A stretch of 64,000 nucleotides of DNA, taken from contig NZ_JACBZO010000001.1 in the NCBI RefSeq assembly GCF_013409005.1, positions 744,001 through 808,000 on the forward strand. The letters run 5' to 3'. The position numbers and the translations under genes are program-made. This DNA comes from Demequina lutea. GTDB taxonomy: Bacteria; Actinomycetota; Actinomycetes; Actinomycetales; Demequinaceae. The notes beneath the pieces are model-generated. The model ran no database searches, was not told where the DNA came from, and saw only the letters and a program-made list of their open reading frames with translations. Below are positions 61,454 through 64,000 of the stretch, one piece after another (position 1 is the stretch's first letter; every line of letters starts with the position of its first letter).

Positions 61454-63535
61454 TTATCCTTCCGCCGCGGGGGCCGCGGTGAGTTGCTGTGCCTGGATCG
61501 CCGTAATGGCGACGGTGTTGACGATGTCTTGAACCAATGCGCCGCGGCTGAGGTCGTTCACGGGCTTGCGAAGACCCTGGAGAACGGGCCCGACCGCCAC
61601 TGCACCCGCACTGCGCTGCACGGCCTTGTACGTGTTGTTTCCCGTGTTCAGATCCGGGAAAATCAGCACGGTGGCCCTGCCCGCGACGGGAGAGTTTGGT
61701 GCCTTCGACTTTGCCACGGAGGGCTCGACGGCGGCGTCGTACTGGATGGGGCCGTCGACCAACAGATCGGGGCGGCGCTCCCTGACGAGGCGGGTAGCCT
61801 CGCGCACCTTGTCGACGTCGGAACCGGTGCCGGACTCGCCCGTCGAGTAGGAGAGCATCGCGATGCGCGGTTCGATGTTGAACTGGATCGCCGTCTCCGC
61901 CGACGAGATAGCGATGTCGGCAAGTTGTTCGGCGGTGGGGTCGGGGTTTACTGCGCAGTCGCCGTAGACGAGCACGCGGTCGGCCAGACACATGAGGAAC
62001 ACCGACGAGACGATCGAGACGCCTGGGCTCGTCTTGATGATCTGGAACGACGGCACGATCGTGTGGGCGGTCGTGTGAGCGGCGCCGGACACCATGCCAT
62101 CGGCGAGGCCCAACTGCACCATCATCGTGCCGAAGTAGCTGACATCCTGAACGCGGTCACGCGCCGCTTCGGGGGTCATGCCCTTTGCCTTTCGCATCTC
62201 GTAGTAGTCGGCCGCGAAACGGTCGACGTACTCGGGATCGGTGGGCGATAGGAGCTGGGCGGCTGAAAGGTCGATGCCGAGTTCGCCGGCCCTCGTGGTG
62301 ATCGCGGCCGGATCGCCGAGGATCGTGAGGTCGACCACGTTGCGAGTGAGCAACGTGCCTGCTGCTCGGAGGATCCGGTCGTCTTCGCCCTCGGGGAGGA
62401 CGATGCGGCGGCGGTGGGCGCGCGCCCTGTCGAGCAACGCGTACTCGAACATCAGTGGCGTGACAACGTCCGTGCCCGCAAGGTTGAGCCGGTCGATGAG
62501 CTCCCCGCCGTTGACGTGGTTCTCAAACATGCTGAGGGCTATGTTGACCTTCAGCACGGATTCGCGAGACAAGCGACCGCGGGTGTTCCAGCAACGTTGC
62601 GCGGTCTCGAACGTGCCAAGATCGGTCGCGATGATGGGCAGCGTGGGACCCAGGCCATCGATGAGGCGCTGCACCGACGCGGATGGCCGGAAGCCGCCGT
62701 TGACGACGATCCCAGCGAGCGCGGGGAAACCCGAGGCGGAGTGTGCCGTGAGTGACGCAAGGAGAATGTCGGCCCTGTCCCCTGGGGCGATGATGAGCCC
62801 GCCCTCTTCAAGCCTGTCGAGAAGATGTTCCACCGTCATCGCGCCGATCTGGATCCCGCGCACCTCGCGAGACAAGAGCGCCGCGTCTCCCGCGATCATC
62901 TCGCCGTCGATCGCCTCGGAAAGCGCGCCAAGGGTCGGCGCGTAGAGCAGCGGCTCTTCTGGCAGCGCGGCGACGCCGATGTCCTCTGGCAGCGCGGCCT
63001 TAATGGCGTCGACCTGCGCGGGGTCGCACCGGTTCGCGAATGCGGCCACTACCTTCGCGTGGTGCTCCTCCATCGTGACGCGCGCCTGCTCGAGCACCTC
63101 GGCAATCTCAGCCGGTGATCGGTTGGATCCGCGCACGACGAGCGCGACGGGGGCGCCCAAGTTGGCGGCGACCTTCGCGTTCAATTCGAACTCCGCAGGC
63201 CCGGCGACGTCCGTGTAGTCGGTGCCGACGATGACGACGACGTCGCACTTGCGGGCGACCTCGTGATAGCGCGTCACGATGCGCGACAGGGCGGCTTCCT
63301 GGTCGGCGTGGATTTCCTCGTACGTCACACCGACGCATTCTTCGTAGTTGAGGTCGACGCCGTCGTGCCCAAGGAGAAGGCGCAACACGTAGTCGGAGCC
63401 GTCGGAAACCCGGGCCACCGGCCGGAAGATGCCCACCTTCGTCACACTGCGCGCAAGGAGGGCGGTGATGCCCAAGGCGATCGTTGACTTTCCGGTATCG
63501 CCCTCTACGGATGCGATGTATATGTTGCGTGTCAC
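61454..63535 (-). CDS. pta: Phosphate acetyltransferase, long form
   Basis: Interconverts acetyl phosphate plus CoA with acetyl-CoA plus phosphate; 693 aa. The N-terminal part has a P-loop-like domain (IASVEGDTGKSTIALG) and a DRTGG-type region around residues 210-320; the catalytic PTA_PTB domain covers the last 330 residues with RIVLPEGEDDRIL, DGMVSGAAHTTAHT and LIFPDLNTGNNTYKAVQR. The GTG at 63535 has GGAGG almost touching it, an unusual spacing. Together with ackA and phosphoketolase this forms an acetyl-phosphate branch. Confidence 0.97.
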   Translation of the reverse strand: MTRNIYIASVEGDTGKSTIALGITALLARSVTKVGIFRPVARVSDGSDYVLRLLLGHDGVDLNYEECVGVTYEEIHADQEAALSRIVTRYHEVARKCDVVVIVGTDYTDVAGPAEFELNAKVAANLGAPVALVVRGSNRSPAEIAEVLEQARVTMEEHHAKVVAAFANRCDPAQVDAIKAALPEDIGVAALPEEPLLYAPTLGALSEAIDGEMIAGDAALLSREVRGIQIGAMTVEHLLDRLEEGGLIIAPGDRADILLASLTAHSASGFPALAGIVVNGGFRPSASVQRLIDGLGPTLPIIATDLGTFETAQRCWNTRGRLSRESVLKVNIALSMFENHVNGGELIDRLNLAGTDVVTPLMFEYALLDRARAHRRRIVLPEGEDDRILRAAGTLLTRNVVDLTILGDPAAITTRAGELGIDLSAAQLLSPTDPEYVDRFAADYYEMRKAKGMTPEAARDRVQDVSYFGTMMVQLGLADGMVSGAAHTTAHTIVPSFQIIKTSPGVSIVSSVFLMCLADRVLVYGDCAVNPDPTAEQLADIAISSAETAIQFNIEPRIAMLSYSTGESGTGSDVDKVREATRLVRERRPDLLVDGPIQYDAAVEPSVAKSKAPNSPVAGRATVLIFPDLNTGNNTYKAVQRSAGAVAVGPVLQGLRKPVNDLSRGALVQDIVNTVAITAIQAQQLTAAPAAEG

Positions 63536-63641
63536 GCCTCCAGCATTCCATGCCTTGTCTAGGACCTCTGGCCCGAGGGGGACCTTGTGCGATTCGCCAC
63601 GGGCTCTTGGCGTGTGAGAACGCTGCCCCTACGTTGGGGGG

Positions 63642-64000
63642 ATGGCCCTCGATGTGGTGACGCGCGGGTTCAAACGCGTCAGTCGCGCGGGCCTTGGCAA
63701 GGTTGACCGAGCGGCCGCCAGGTACGTCCAGGGATCCAACCAATACCTCCTGCTTGCGCTGTCGACGGCCCTTCCTTTCGAGGTCTTCTTCCTGATTGCC
63801 GACGGCGGGACCCTGTGGCCGGCCGCGCTCGTCGAGGGCGCGGTGATCGCGGTCTGGCTCGGGTGCTTTGCGCTGAACGTGGCGGGTTGGGTGCGCACCG
63901 TTTCGATCGTCGAGCTCGTCGCGCCGCTGATCGCGTTCACGGTTCTCACGTGGTTGCTTTCGTACCGAGCGGGCTTTCTGCTACCGATGCTCATGACGCC
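63642..64000 (+). CDS. Membrane protein, 3' end outside window
   Basis: An open frame from an ATG at 63642 to the window edge, about 119 codons. After about 35 mainly basic residues there are at least three hydrophobic helices (about residues 36-54, 58-78 and 86-110). I cannot name the family from this part; a multi-helix sensor domain is possible. TACGTT at 63630-63635 lies six bases before the ATG and there is no ordinary ribosome binding site, so the transcript looks leaderless. Divergent from pta, 106 bases apart. Confidence 0.65.
   Translation, partial: MALDVVTRGFKRVSRAGLGKVDRAAARYVQGSNQYLLLALSTALPFEVFFLIADGGTLWPAALVEGAVIAVWLGCFALNVAGWVRTVSIVELVAPLIAFTVLTWLLSYRAGFLLPMLMT

Noticed and set aside
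57597..63641. The 57-64 kb segment as a defence island
   Set aside because: The ABC-F protein, amidotransferase and unknown pair lie between metabolic genes; none shows nuclease, toxin or defence ATPase motifs.

Overview
The window is a high-GC actinobacterial chromosome segment. The gene order around alr-tsaE-tsaB-rimI-tsaD, groES, a WhiB3-like regulator, guaB and guaB3 matches what is known from Mycobacterium. The ribosomal clusters, abundant GTG starts, start-stop overlaps of the TAATG/ATGA type and many apparently leaderless genes also fit Actinomycetota. I would guess order Micrococcales, but nothing in the window fixes the genus.

Layout. 1-4.9 kb: end of rpoB, rpoC and a terminator. 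5-10 kb: a possible small membrane protein, then the str operon rpsL-rpsG-fusA-tuf with promoter, structured leader and a strong terminator after tuf. 10-23 kb: the S10/spc operons from rpsJ to map (rplC, D, W, B, rpsS, rplV, rpsC, rplP, rpmC, rpsQ, rplN, X, E, rpsZ, rpsH, rplF, R, rpsE, rpmD, rplO, secY, adk, map). 23-24.5 kb: a patch of leucine-rich-repeat-variant (LRV) genes, the middle one apparently broken. 24.5-28.6 kb: the alpha operon (infA, rpmJ, rpsM, rpsK, rpoA, rplQ) plus truA. 28.8-29.9 kb: rplM-rpsI. 30-35 kb: amino-sugar genes glmM and glmS with a DedA protein and coaA. 35-41.4 kb: acpS, alr and the tRNA t6A genes, a GH3 glycosidase and a LysE-type exporter. 41.4-49.9 kb: methyltransferase, groES with a CIRCE operator, whiB3-like gene, guaB, TauE/SafE, glutamate dehydrogenase, DnaQ-like exonuclease, guaB3, DUF3054. 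49.9-53.1 kb: glycerate kinase, then a small accessory patch (DUF2975/XRE pair, small membrane protein) between two direct copies of a dispersed repeat. 53.1-64 kb: phosphoketolase, ABC-F ATPase, a class I amidotransferase, two paralogous genes of unknown family, ackA-pta, and a truncated membrane-protein gene.

How it fits together. Most of the window is core information processing. Phosphoketolase, acetate kinase and phosphotransacetylase lie within about 10 kb and all handle acetyl phosphate, so a phosphoketolase shunt is likely. GlmM, GlmS and Alr supply cell-wall precursors. TsaB, TsaD and TsaE make the t6A tRNA modification.

Points of most interest: an identical hairpin leader (27 of 28 bases) ahead of both the rpsL and rpsJ operons; a perfect 16-bp palindrome filling the spacer of a consensus promoter before the DUF2975/XRE pair, which is itself bracketed by direct repeats; a 110-residue Ala/Lys/Pro repeat extension on ribosomal protein L15 with a possible internal start; a decaying LRV cluster; a tandem pair of unknown paralogues; and at least eleven genes whose start codon sits 6-7 bases after a -10 hexamer with no ribosome binding site.
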